From Betaproteobacteria bacterium (GTDB lineage Bacteria; Pseudomonadota; Gammaproteobacteria; Burkholderiales; SG8-39), in assembly GCA_029858545.1 (NCBI GenBank), contig JAOUFA010000012.1, positions 1-22,067 on the forward strand: a stretch of DNA of 22,067 nucleotides. Reading direction: 5' to 3'. Shown piece after piece: positions 16,646 through 22,067 of the stretch. Below the pieces are notes generated by a model. It saw only the letters and a list, made by a program, of their open reading frames with translations. It did no database searches and was not told where the DNA came from. Position 1 is the first letter of the stretch; each line of letters begins with the position of its first letter. The position numbers and the translations under genes were made by a program.

Positions 16646-16677
16646 GCATGCCGACCTTCGCACGTGAAAGAAATCCC

Positions 16678-17286
16678 ATGAAAGGACTGTTGTTCATCGT
16701 CACGGCGCCCTCGGGCGCCGGCAAGAGTTCGCTGATCAATGCGCTGCTGAAGGACGATTCCCGGGTGCGCCTGTCGATTTCGCACACCACGCGCGCACCG
16801 CGTACCGGCGAGGTCGATGGCCGCGAGTACCATTTTGTCGACGACCGCACATTTGTCGGCATGCTGGAGCGCGGCGAGTTCCTGGAAAGCGCCCAGGTAC
16901 ACGGCTACCGCTATGGAACCTCGCATGCAGCGGTGGCCGCGGCGGTCAAGGACGGGCACGACCTGGTATTGGAGATCGACTGGCAGGGGGCCGAACAGGT
17001 GCGCAGACTCCACCCGGACTGCCTGTGCGTGTTCATCCTGCCGCCTTCGCTGAATGAACTGGAGCGGCGCCTTCGCGCGCGCGGGCAGGACGCGGAAGAG
17101 GTCATCCGGCGCCGCCTGGAGAGCGCCCGGGACGAACTCCCGCATGCGGCGGAGTTCGATTATGTTATAATTAACAATGACTTCGATGATGCGAAGCGCG
17201 ACCTGAAAGCCATTGTTCGCGCCGAAAGGCTGCGCGCGACGCGTCAGCTTCAACAACATCCCAACCTGTACCGAATGGAAGGCTGA
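16678..17286 (+). CDS. gmk: Guanylate kinase
   Basis: A 202-residue enzyme that converts GMP to GDP with ATP, supplying GTP, (p)ppGpp and c-di-GMP synthesis. The N-terminal MKGLLFIVTAPSGAGKSSLI has the P-loop GAGKSS at 13-18. SISHTTRAPRTGEVDGREYHF is the GMP-binding block, and LEIDWQGAEQV and FDYVIINNDFDDA are also typical. An in-frame ATG at 16648 would add ten residues. The later ATG is chosen because the conserved beta strand begins right after it, as in E. coli Gmk. The codons for VIINN are strikingly AT-rich and contain a perfect extended -10 element (separate entry). The stop is two bases before rpoZ. Confidence 0.96.
   Translation: MKGLLFIVTAPSGAGKSSLINALLKDDSRVRLSISHTTRAPRTGEVDGREYHFVDDRTFVGMLERGEFLESAQVHGYRYGTSHAAVAAAVKDGHDLVLEIDWQGAEQVRRLHPDCLCVFILPPSLNELERRLRARGQDAEEVIRRRLESARDELPHAAEFDYVIINNDFDDAKRDLKAIVRAERLRATRQLQQHPNLYRMEG
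17163..17171 (+). promoter_or_regulatory. Extended -10 element inside gmk, candidate rpoZ promoter
   Basis: TGTTATAAT matches the extended -10 consensus TG-N-TATAAT exactly. It sits 118 bases before the rpoZ start, inside codons that include ATA and ATT, rare choices in this GC-rich gene. No TTGACA-like -35 lies at the right distance, which is normal for extended -10 promoters. It would transcribe rpoZ, and perhaps spoT, independently of yicC-gmk. Confidence 0.45.
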
Positions 17287-17288
17287 CC

Positions 17289-17522
17289 ATGGCTCGCATT
17301 ACCGTCGACGACTGCATGAAGTACATCGGCAATCGATTCAATTTGACGCTCGCCGCGACCTATCGTGCGCGTCAATTGCACGCGGGCGCCACGCCGCTCG
17401 TCGAGTCGAACAAGGACAAGGCGACGGTGATCGCCCTGCGCGAAATCGCCGCGGGCAAGGTCGGCGCCGAGGTGCTGAGGCGTACGCCTCCGGCCGCCGC
17501 CAGCACGAGCGGTCCGCTCTGA
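17289..17522 (+). CDS. rpoZ: DNA-directed RNA polymerase omega subunit
   Basis: A 77-residue omega subunit. MARITVDDCMKYIGNRFNLT is the standard N-terminus, and the central block NKDKATVIALREIAAGKVG is the conserved region that latches the beta' C-terminus. It assists RNA polymerase assembly and, in E. coli, forms part of the ppGpp binding site 1 with beta'. It is somewhat shorter than the 91-residue E. coli protein, with a low-complexity Ala/Ser/Pro tail. GGAAGG six bases before the ATG is a good ribosome binding site. It follows gmk by two bases and precedes the gene for the enzyme that makes and destroys its ligand. Confidence 0.97.
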   Translation: MARITVDDCMKYIGNRFNLTLAATYRARQLHAGATPLVESNKDKATVIALREIAAGKVGAEVLRRTPPAAASTSGPL

Positions 17523-17727
17523 GGTAAGCCCTCTCGGTCCGGCGCGCCGTCCGACAGCCGGATCGAAAGAAGCGTGACGCGTGGGGTTATTGCTCCGCGC
17601 TGCGCGCGCTTGGCGCGAGCGCGCACAGCGCGAACACCGTGGTCATCCAGAACCGTCGTCGGGCGCTTGGTGCGGGCGGGATCCGCTGGACATCGCGCCT
17701 TTCGCGGCAACCTGCTAGTCTGGCCGG
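17523..17727 (+). other. rpoZ-spoT spacer with GC-rich hairpins and a possible spoT -10
   Basis: This 205-base gap has no convincing gene. TCCGGC (17538-17543) can pair with GCCGGA (17557-17562), and TGCGCGC (17601-17607) with GCGCGCA (17619-17625). Neither has a T tract. TGCTAGTCT at 17713-17721 resembles the TGCTAGACT before the glutaredoxin-like gene; if it is a -10 element, transcription would begin almost at the spoT ATG. Small minus-strand frames here look like composition artefacts. Confidence 0.3.
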
Positions 17728-19836
17728 ATGTCCACGGTACTCGGTCTCGACGAAAACCGGTTCGCCTACCTCAAGCAGGCCGATGTCGCGCGCCTGAACG
17801 AGGCGTATCGCTTTTCGGAAGCCGCGCATTCCGGGCAGAAGCGCCAATCGGGCGATCCGTACATTTCACATCCGCTCGCGGTCGCCGAAATTCTGGCCGG
17901 CTGGCACCTCGACAGCCAGGCGATCATGGCGGCGCTGCTGCACGACGTGCTCGAGGACGCGCAGGTCAGCAAATCGGAAATCGCCAAGACCTTCGGCAAA
18001 TCGGTCGCCGAACTGGTGGATGGCGTGTCCAAGCTCGCGCGTATCGAGTTCCAGTCGGCCGAGGAGGCGCAGGCCGAGAACTTCCGCAAGATGCTGCTCG
18101 CGATGGCGCGCGATGTGCGCGTGATCCTGATCAAGCTCGCCGACCGGCTGCACAACATGAGGACGCTGGGCGCGGTGCCGCCCGCCAAGCGCCGCCGGAT
18201 CGCACGCGAGACGATGGAGATCTACGCCCCGATCGCGTTGCGTCTCGGCTTGAACGCGCTGCACAACGAGATGCAGGAACTCGCGTTCTCCAATCTCTAT
18301 CCGCTGCGCTACGCGGTGCTCGCCAAGGCAACGCGTGCGGCGCGCGGCAACCGGCGCGAGGTGATCGGCAAGACCGAGGCCGCATTCAAGGCGCGCCTCG
18401 CCGAAGCCGGCATCGAAGCGACCGTCGTGGGCCGCGAGAAAAATGTCTACTCGACCTACCGCAAGATGGTCGAAAAGCACCTCAGCTTCTCGCAGATCCA
18501 CGACATCTATGCCTTTCGTGTGCTGGTGAGCGACATTCCCACCTGCTACCTGGCACTTGGCGCGCTGCACTCGCTCTACAAGCCGATCCCCGGGAAATTC
18601 AAGGACTACATCGCGATTCCGAAGGGCAACGGCTATCAGTCGCTGCATACCGCGCTGATCGATCCCTACGGTTTGCCGGTCGAGATCCAGATCCGCACCG
18701 AGCATATGCATCACATCGCGGAGAGCGGCGTCGCCTCGCACTGGATGTACAAGGACGAGGAGGCCTCGTTGTCGGACGTGCAGAGAAAGACGCACGGCTG
18801 GCTGCAATCGCTGCTCGAAATACAAAGCCAGTCGGGCGATTCGGCGGAGTTTCTCGAGCATGTCAAGGTCGATCTGTTTCCCGATGAAGTCTATGTGTTC
18901 ACGCCGCAGGGGAAGATCCTCTCGATGCCGCGCGGCGCGACCGCGGTCGATTTTGCCTACGCGGTGCACACCGATATCGGCAACTGTTGCGTGGCGGTAA
19001 AGGTGGACGGCGAGCTGGTGCCGCTACGCACCGAGCTGCGCAACGGCGAGCGCGTCGAGATCATCACCGCGAGCCACGCGAAACCCAATCCCGCCTGGCT
19101 GCAGTACGTGCGCACCGGCAAGGCGCGCTCGAACATCCGTCATTTTCTGAAGACCATGCAGTACGAGGAGTCCGCCGCGCTCGGCGAGCGGCTGCTCAGT
19201 CAGGCGCTCAAGAGCTTCGGCAGCACGCTTGCGTCGATCGACGATGCGAACTGGGAGCGCGCGATGCGCGATACCGGCACGCGCTCGAGACAACAGCTGG
19301 TCGCCGACATCGGGCTGGGAAGGCGGCTCCCGGCCGTGGTGGCACGGCGCTTGCTGCGCTATGCCGATGGGGTTGAAGCGAAACCTGCGGCCAACGTCAC
19401 GATTCATGGAACCGAGGGCATGGCGGTGCAGTTCGCGACCTGCTGCCACCCGATTCCCGGCGATGCGGTGGTCGGATCGATCAAGAAGGGCCAGGGCCTG
19501 ATCGTGCATGTCGTCGATTGCGCGCAGGTCGAGCGTTCGCGCCGCAATCAGCCCGAGCAGTGGATCGACGTCGAATGGGACCAGGCGACCACGCGTCTTT
19601 TCCAGGTGGCGATCACGGTCACAGTCAGGAATGAACGCGGCGTTCTCGCCAAAGTCGCCTCGGAACTGGCCGAGGCCGGGTCGAACATCGACTCGATCAG
19701 CATGGAGGACGAACACTCGCTCCACGCCAGCCTGCACTTCGTGGTCCAGGTCTCCCATCGCAGGCATCTGGCGCGCGTAATGCGCGCGCTGCGACGCCTG
19801 AGCGAAGTGGTGAAGATCGCCCGCTTCCGGGAGTAG
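17728..19836 (+). CDS. spoT: Bifunctional (p)ppGpp synthetase/hydrolase (RelA/SpoT family)
   Basis: A 702-residue long RSH protein. The HD hydrolase domain (about 1-190) has the metal pair His72-Asp73 in LLHDVLED and KLADRLHNMRT, so hydrolysis looks intact. The synthetase domain (about 230-340) has GREKNVYSTYRKM, KFKDYIAIPKGNGYQSLHT and VEIQIRTEHMHH. KFKD (290-293) is a conservative form of the RxKD motif of bifunctional enzymes, as opposed to the ExDD of synthetase-only RelA. A TGS domain (about 386-447), a conserved CCHPIPGD (572-579) and a C-terminal ACT domain (about 625-702) follow. The length matches E. coli SpoT (702). No clear ribosome binding site precedes the ATG. The TAG stop forms part of a TAGAAT element. 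Confidence 0.96.
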   Translation: MSTVLGLDENRFAYLKQADVARLNEAYRFSEAAHSGQKRQSGDPYISHPLAVAEILAGWHLDSQAIMAALLHDVLEDAQVSKSEIAKTFGKSVAELVDGVSKLARIEFQSAEEAQAENFRKMLLAMARDVRVILIKLADRLHNMRTLGAVPPAKRRRIARETMEIYAPIALRLGLNALHNEMQELAFSNLYPLRYAVLAKATRAARGNRREVIGKTEAAFKARLAEAGIEATVVGREKNVYSTYRKMVEKHLSFSQIHDIYAFRVLVSDIPTCYLALGALHSLYKPIPGKFKDYIAIPKGNGYQSLHTALIDPYGLPVEIQIRTEHMHHIAESGVASHWMYKDEEASLSDVQRKTHGWLQSLLEIQSQSGDSAEFLEHVKVDLFPDEVYVFTPQGKILSMPRGATAVDFAYAVHTDIGNCCVAVKVDGELVPLRTELRNGERVEIITASHAKPNPAWLQYVRTGKARSNIRHFLKTMQYEESAALGERLLSQALKSFGSTLASIDDANWERAMRDTGTRSRQQLVADIGLGRRLPAVVARRLLRYADGVEAKPAANVTIHGTEGMAVQFATCCHPIPGDAVVGSIKKGQGLIVHVVDCAQVERSRRNQPEQWIDVEWDQATTRLFQVAITVTVRNERGVLAKVASELAEAGSNIDSISMEDEHSLHASLHFVVQVSHRRHLARVMRALRRLSEVVKIARFRE

Positions 19837-19850
19837 AATTCACGGCGCCG
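19834..19850 (+). repeat. TAGAAT-N3-CGGCGCCG element, copy 1
   Basis: TAGAAT, three bases (TCA), then the palindrome CGGCGCCG. Copy 2 at 20828-20844 differs only in the three spacer bases. This copy overlaps the spoT stop codon. TAGAAT is a plausible -10 hexamer, so this may be a promoter or a scar at the edge of a replaced segment. Confidence 0.4.
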
Positions 19851-19897
19851 TGGCGGAACTGGGGCGCCACCGTTCGGCTTCGCCGAGCTCGCGCGGT

Positions 19898-20157
19898 CGG
19901 TACAGGCTTCGCGGACGCGGGGGGTTCACTTGCGCCACGGTCCGTGGAATCGCACGAAAAAATACGCGGCCGATGTCGTCGCGGTGTTCACCGACGCCAA
20001 GGGCAACGCGAAGATGGAGCCCTTTCTCACCGGACTGGTCGCGAACAACGAGTATCTCGGCAGGCCGGCCGATGTGATGGTGATGAAGGACGGGTCGCTG
20101 CTGGTGTCGGATGACCATAACGGCGCGATCTACCGGGTGAGCTACGGCAGGAAGTGA
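19898..20157 (+). pseudogene. 3' remnant of a PQQ-dependent sugar (sorbosone-type) dehydrogenase
   Basis: The open part from 19930 (about 75 residues) reads HGPWNRTKKYAADVVAVFTD, then GRPADVMVMKDGSLLVSDDH and GAIYRVSYGRK. This is the C-terminal end of the PQQ-dependent glucose/sorbosone dehydrogenase family, where HGsWNR, GRPxDV and VSDDxxGxIYRISY are landmarks. Intact members have around 400 residues; everything before HGPWNR is missing. The frame has no ATG at the break. Reading the neighbouring frame upstream gives RYRLRGRG, reminiscent of the YRG segment before HGsWNR, so there is probably a frameshift near the run of six G at 19919-19924. The stop overlaps the cytochrome c start as TGATG, so the two were once translated together. 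Loss of the enzyme is clear from sequence; an assembly error cannot be excluded. Confidence 0.72.
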
Positions 20158-20777
20158 TGCCTGGGCGCTTCACGAAGAGGACGGCTTGCGCCGCCCTTTT
20201 TCTTTCCGTTTCATGGATCTGCGGGGCAGTGCGGGCGGACCGGGTGCCGATGGAGGAAAGGGCCAGGACCTGCTATGCCTGTCACGGCGAGAACGGCATC
20301 TCCGGCCTCGCGGAAATTCCGTCGCTCGGCGGGCAGCCCTCGTTCTTTCTGATGACGCAGCTGTTCCTCCTGCGCGAAGGACGGCGCGGCGGCGCGCCGA
20401 TGATCGAAGTGGCCAAATCCTTCAGCGACGATGACCTGCGCGCCTGGTCCGAGTTTTTTTCCAGACTTCCGCCGCCCCCGGGGGCCGGCGCGCCGGACGA
20501 TCCGCCGCATTTCGCACGTGCCGAGGCGATCGCGCGACGCGGCCACTGCGGGGTCTGTCACAACCCTGATTTCTCCGGGCGCGAACAGATGCCGCGACTC
20601 GCCAATCAGCGCGAGGACTATCTGCTCAAGGCGATGCGAGAATTCCGAAGCGGTGCGCGGCTCGGATACGGCGCCGCGATGACCGCGGAACTGTTCGGAA
20701 TGAGCGACCAGGATCTCGCCGACCTCGCCTATTACTTCGCCAACCAACCGCGGCGGAACTCGGCGTCCGGACGGTAG
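20157..20777 (+). CDS. Periplasmic diheme cytochrome c
   Basis: A 206-residue c-type cytochrome with two covalent heme sites, CYACH (39-43) and CGVCH (131-135), in two similar domains like cytochrome c4 or c-553-type proteins. A Sec signal peptide is visible: basic RFTKR, the hydrophobic CAALFLSVSWICGA, then cleavage near AVRA-DRV. Met83 (GAPMIEVA) and Met175 (GAAMTAELF) are likely axial ligands. It should carry electrons in the periplasm. Its start shares a base with the stop of the dehydrogenase remnant, and AGGA four bases before the ATG lies inside the remnant. A GTG three bases earlier is the alternative start. The original role was probably electron acceptor for the lost PQQ enzyme. Ser-Gly-Arg ends the chain; both heme sites are intact. 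Confidence 0.9.
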   Translation: MPGRFTKRTACAALFLSVSWICGAVRADRVPMEERARTCYACHGENGISGLAEIPSLGGQPSFFLMTQLFLLREGRRGGAPMIEVAKSFSDDDLRAWSEFFSRLPPPPGAGAPDDPPHFARAEAIARRGHCGVCHNPDFSGREQMPRLANQREDYLLKAMREFRSGARLGYGAAMTAELFGMSDQDLADLAYYFANQPRRNSASGR

Positions 20778-20827
20778 TCCAACCGGTCGGCGTGGCCTTG
20801 CCGGGCGCTGCGGCGCCGTTTCAGGGA

Positions 20828-20844
20828 TAGAATGCGCGGCGCCG
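20828..20844 (+). repeat. TAGAAT-N3-CGGCGCCG element, copy 2
   Basis: This is the partner of the element at 19834-19850, with spacer GCG in place of TCA. It lies 50 bases after the cytochrome c stop and 73 bases before the ABC ATPase start, so TAGAAT may be a -10 for the ABC genes. Its CGGCGCCG runs into the strong hairpin that follows. Confidence 0.4.
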
Positions 20845-20864
20845 CCTGCCGAATGGCGGCGCCG
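20837..20864 (+). terminator. Strong 10-bp stem-loop between cytochrome c and the ABC operon
   Basis: CGGCGCCGCC (20837-20846) pairs perfectly with GGCGGCGCCG (20855-20864) across an eight-base loop. It is the most stable simple hairpin noticed in the window. No T tract follows, so it is not a textbook intrinsic terminator. It could be a terminator for the cytochrome gene, an RNA end stabiliser, or an element in the 5' leader of the ABC genes. Confidence 0.4.
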
Positions 20865-20916
20865 GCGTGTTCTGACGGGTAAGCCGATTCCATCGTTCTG
20901 TGAAGCATATAAAAAG

Positions 20917-21876
20917 ATGATCAAGATCGAAAACCTCGTGAAGTCCTTCGGCGCGAAACGCGCCGTCGACGGCATCTCCTTCTCGGTCGAGAAGGGGGAG
21001 GTGCTCGGATTCCTCGGCCCGAACGGCGCCGGGAAATCAACCACCATGCGCATGATCACCGGTTTCATGCCGCCGACTTCGGGCACGGCGGCGATCGGTG
21101 GCCATGACATCGGCGAGTCGCCGCTCGAAGCCAAGCGCCTGATCGGCTATCTGCCCGAGAACGCCGCCGCGTACCCGGACATGACGGTGCGCGGCTTTCT
21201 CGACTTCGTTGCCGAACTGCGCGGCCTGGATGGAGAGGCGCGCGGCAAGGCGCTGCGGCGAGTCATCGATCTGTGTTTTCTCGACACGGTGCTGGAGCAG
21301 ACGATCGAGACGCTCTCCAAGGGTTACCGCCACCGCACCTGCCTCGCGCAGGCGCTGATCCACGATCCCGAGGTGCTGATTCTCGACGAGCCGACCGATG
21401 GTCTGGATCCGAATCAGAAGCACGAGGTGAGGAACCTCATCCGCGAGCTTGGCAGGACCAAGGCGATCATCTTTTCGACGCACATCCTCGAGGAAGTCGA
21501 TGCCGCGTGCACGCGCGCGATCATTATCGACCGCGGCCGCATCGTCGCCAACGGCAGGCCCGCCGAGCTGCGCGCGATGTCCGATATCGCCGGCGCGGTG
21601 ACGCTGCGCGCGCAGGGGGCCTCGCTCCAGGCGATGGCCGGCAAGCTTGCCGCGCTCGGCCGCGTCGAGGAAAGCGAAGGCGCTTTGCGCGTGTTTCCCG
21701 GGCAGAAGCGCGCCGCGGGCGAACTCGCGCGTGCGGTGGTGGAGATCGCGATTCGCGAAGGCTGGCAACTCGAGGCGCTGCGCACCGAGGAAGGCCATCT
21801 CGACGAGGTGTTTCGGCGCATTACGCTGCCCGATACGACGAAGCGGGCCGCGGCCGGCGCGGAGGCACGGTCATGA
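20917..21876 (+). CDS. ABC transporter ATP-binding protein (GldA-like)
   Basis: A 319-residue ABC ATPase that would power an ABC-2 type exporter. Walker A is GPNGAGKST (34-42). The signature is LSKGY (133-137) in place of LSGGQ, as is usual in GldA-like ATPases. Walker B is VLILDEPTDGLDP with Asp157/Glu158, and the switch His189 is in FSTHILEEV. The Q-loop position reads GYLPEN with Glu81 where most ABC proteins have Gln, also common in this branch. Residues after about 225 form an accessory C-terminal domain. The stop overlaps the permease start by ATGA. In Bacteroidetes GldA works with GldF and GldG in gliding; in proteobacteria homologous operons have no settled role. Confidence 0.93.
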   Translation: MIKIENLVKSFGAKRAVDGISFSVEKGEVLGFLGPNGAGKSTTMRMITGFMPPTSGTAAIGGHDIGESPLEAKRLIGYLPENAAAYPDMTVRGFLDFVAELRGLDGEARGKALRRVIDLCFLDTVLEQTIETLSKGYRHRTCLAQALIHDPEVLILDEPTDGLDPNQKHEVRNLIRELGRTKAIIFSTHILEEVDAACTRAIIIDRGRIVANGRPAELRAMSDIAGAVTLRAQGASLQAMAGKLAALGRVEESEGALRVFPGQKRAAGELARAVVEIAIREGWQLEALRTEEGHLDEVFRRITLPDTTKRAAAGAEARS

Positions 21877-22067
21877 ATTCGACGAAGATCATCCGCGCGA
21901 TCGCGCGGCGCGAGCTCTCCGGCTACTTCGTCTCGCCGGTCGCCTATGTATTCCTGGTCATGTTCCTGCTGCTGGCGGGATTCTTCACCTTTACCGCGGG
22001 GAGTTTCTTCGAGCGCGGCGAGGCGGGTCTCGCGTCCTTTTTCAGCTGGCATCCCTGGCTGTACCTC
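21873..22067 (+). CDS. ABC-2 type permease, GldF-like, 5' part only
   Basis: Only the first 65 codons are in the window. They read MNSTKIIRAIARRELSGYF, then SPVAYVFLVMFLLLAGFFTF as the first transmembrane helix, then a loop with FFERGEAGLASFFSWHPWLY. The RRELxxYFxSPVAYVFLVxFLLL pattern is typical of GldF-like permeases. The ATG at 21873 overlaps the ATPase stop. The rest of the gene, and any GldG-like auxiliary protein, would lie beyond the window end. Confidence 0.88.
   Translation, partial: MNSTKIIRAIARRELSGYFVSPVAYVFLVMFLLLAGFFTFTAGSFFERGEAGLASFFSWHPWLYL

Noticed and set aside
17587..17847. Small minus-strand frame in the rpoZ-spoT gap ending with a signal-peptide-like tail
   Set aside because: It overlaps the spoT start, has no conserved feature, and the hydrophobic tail is only about 19 residues long.
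19844..19940. tRNA-Leu-like start (GGCGCCG then TGGCGGAACTGG) with a matching CGCCACGG 93 bases later
   Set aside because: The expected TAGACGC continuation, anticodon arm and GGTTCGAATC T-loop are absent, and the downstream half encodes the dehydrogenase remnant. The resemblance is probably chance.
20454..20460. Run of seven T in the cytochrome c gene
   Set aside because: The frame is intact through both heme sites; it is just Phe-Phe codons and there is no sign of programmed slippage.
1..22067. CRISPR arrays, insertion sequences, toxin-antitoxin or phage-defence genes
   Set aside because: No regularly spaced repeats, transposase motifs, terminal inverted repeats or defence-family proteins were recognised in any frame.

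Overview
The window is a GC-rich stretch of bacterial chromosome, most likely from a betaproteobacterium. The gene content and order support this: a Ser/Thr kinase and PP2C pair running into rph-rdgB-hemW, facing away from yicC-gmk-rpoZ-spoT. This is inferred from memory of such genomes, and no search was run. Coding density is very high and many neighbours overlap by ATGA or TGATG, so much of the region is translationally coupled. No complete tRNA, rRNA, CRISPR array, insertion sequence or phage gene was seen.

Layout. (1) 2-2546, plus strand: the 3' part of an MFS transporter, an alpha/beta hydrolase and a lipoprotein zinc peptidase (predicted aminopeptidase family), each joined by a 4-base overlap. 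(2) 2527-7496, minus strand: gamma-glutamyltransferase, then a hybrid sensor histidine kinase, then a glutathione S-transferase. The GST tail overlaps the peptidase tail by 20 bases. (3) 7642-11202, plus strand: a glutaredoxin-fold protein with no cysteine at all, then a 983-residue 7TM-PAS-PAS-GGDEF-EAL protein. (4) 11294-15680, minus strand: Ser/Thr kinase, PP2C phosphatase, RNase PH, XTP/dITP pyrophosphatase and HemW, the last four joined by short overlaps. (5) 15779-19836, plus strand: YicC-type RNase, guanylate kinase, RNA polymerase omega and bifunctional RelA/SpoT. (6) 19898-20774: a broken 3' end of a PQQ-dependent sugar dehydrogenase, translationally joined to an intact diheme cytochrome c. 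(7) 20917-22067: a GldA-like ABC ATPase and the start of its GldF-like permease, cut by the window end.

How they work together. The core is housekeeping: RNA processing (Rph, YicC), nucleotide supply and cleaning (Gmk, RdgB), transcription (RpoZ) and stringent response (RelA/SpoT). Around it sit several signalling chemistries: His-Asp phosphorelay, c-di-GMP turnover, Ser/Thr phosphorylation and (p)ppGpp. Glutathione-linked genes (GGT, GST, glutaredoxin-like) surround the histidine kinase, which may or may not be meaningful.

I do not see a clear new defence or mobile system. The observations most worth following are the cysteine-free glutaredoxin, the decayed dehydrogenase in front of a healthy cytochrome, a perfect extended -10 element buried in gmk upstream of rpoZ, a 14-bp palindrome upstream of the c-di-GMP gene, and a repeated TAGAAT-N3-CGGCGCCG element at both ends of the dehydrogenase-cytochrome segment.
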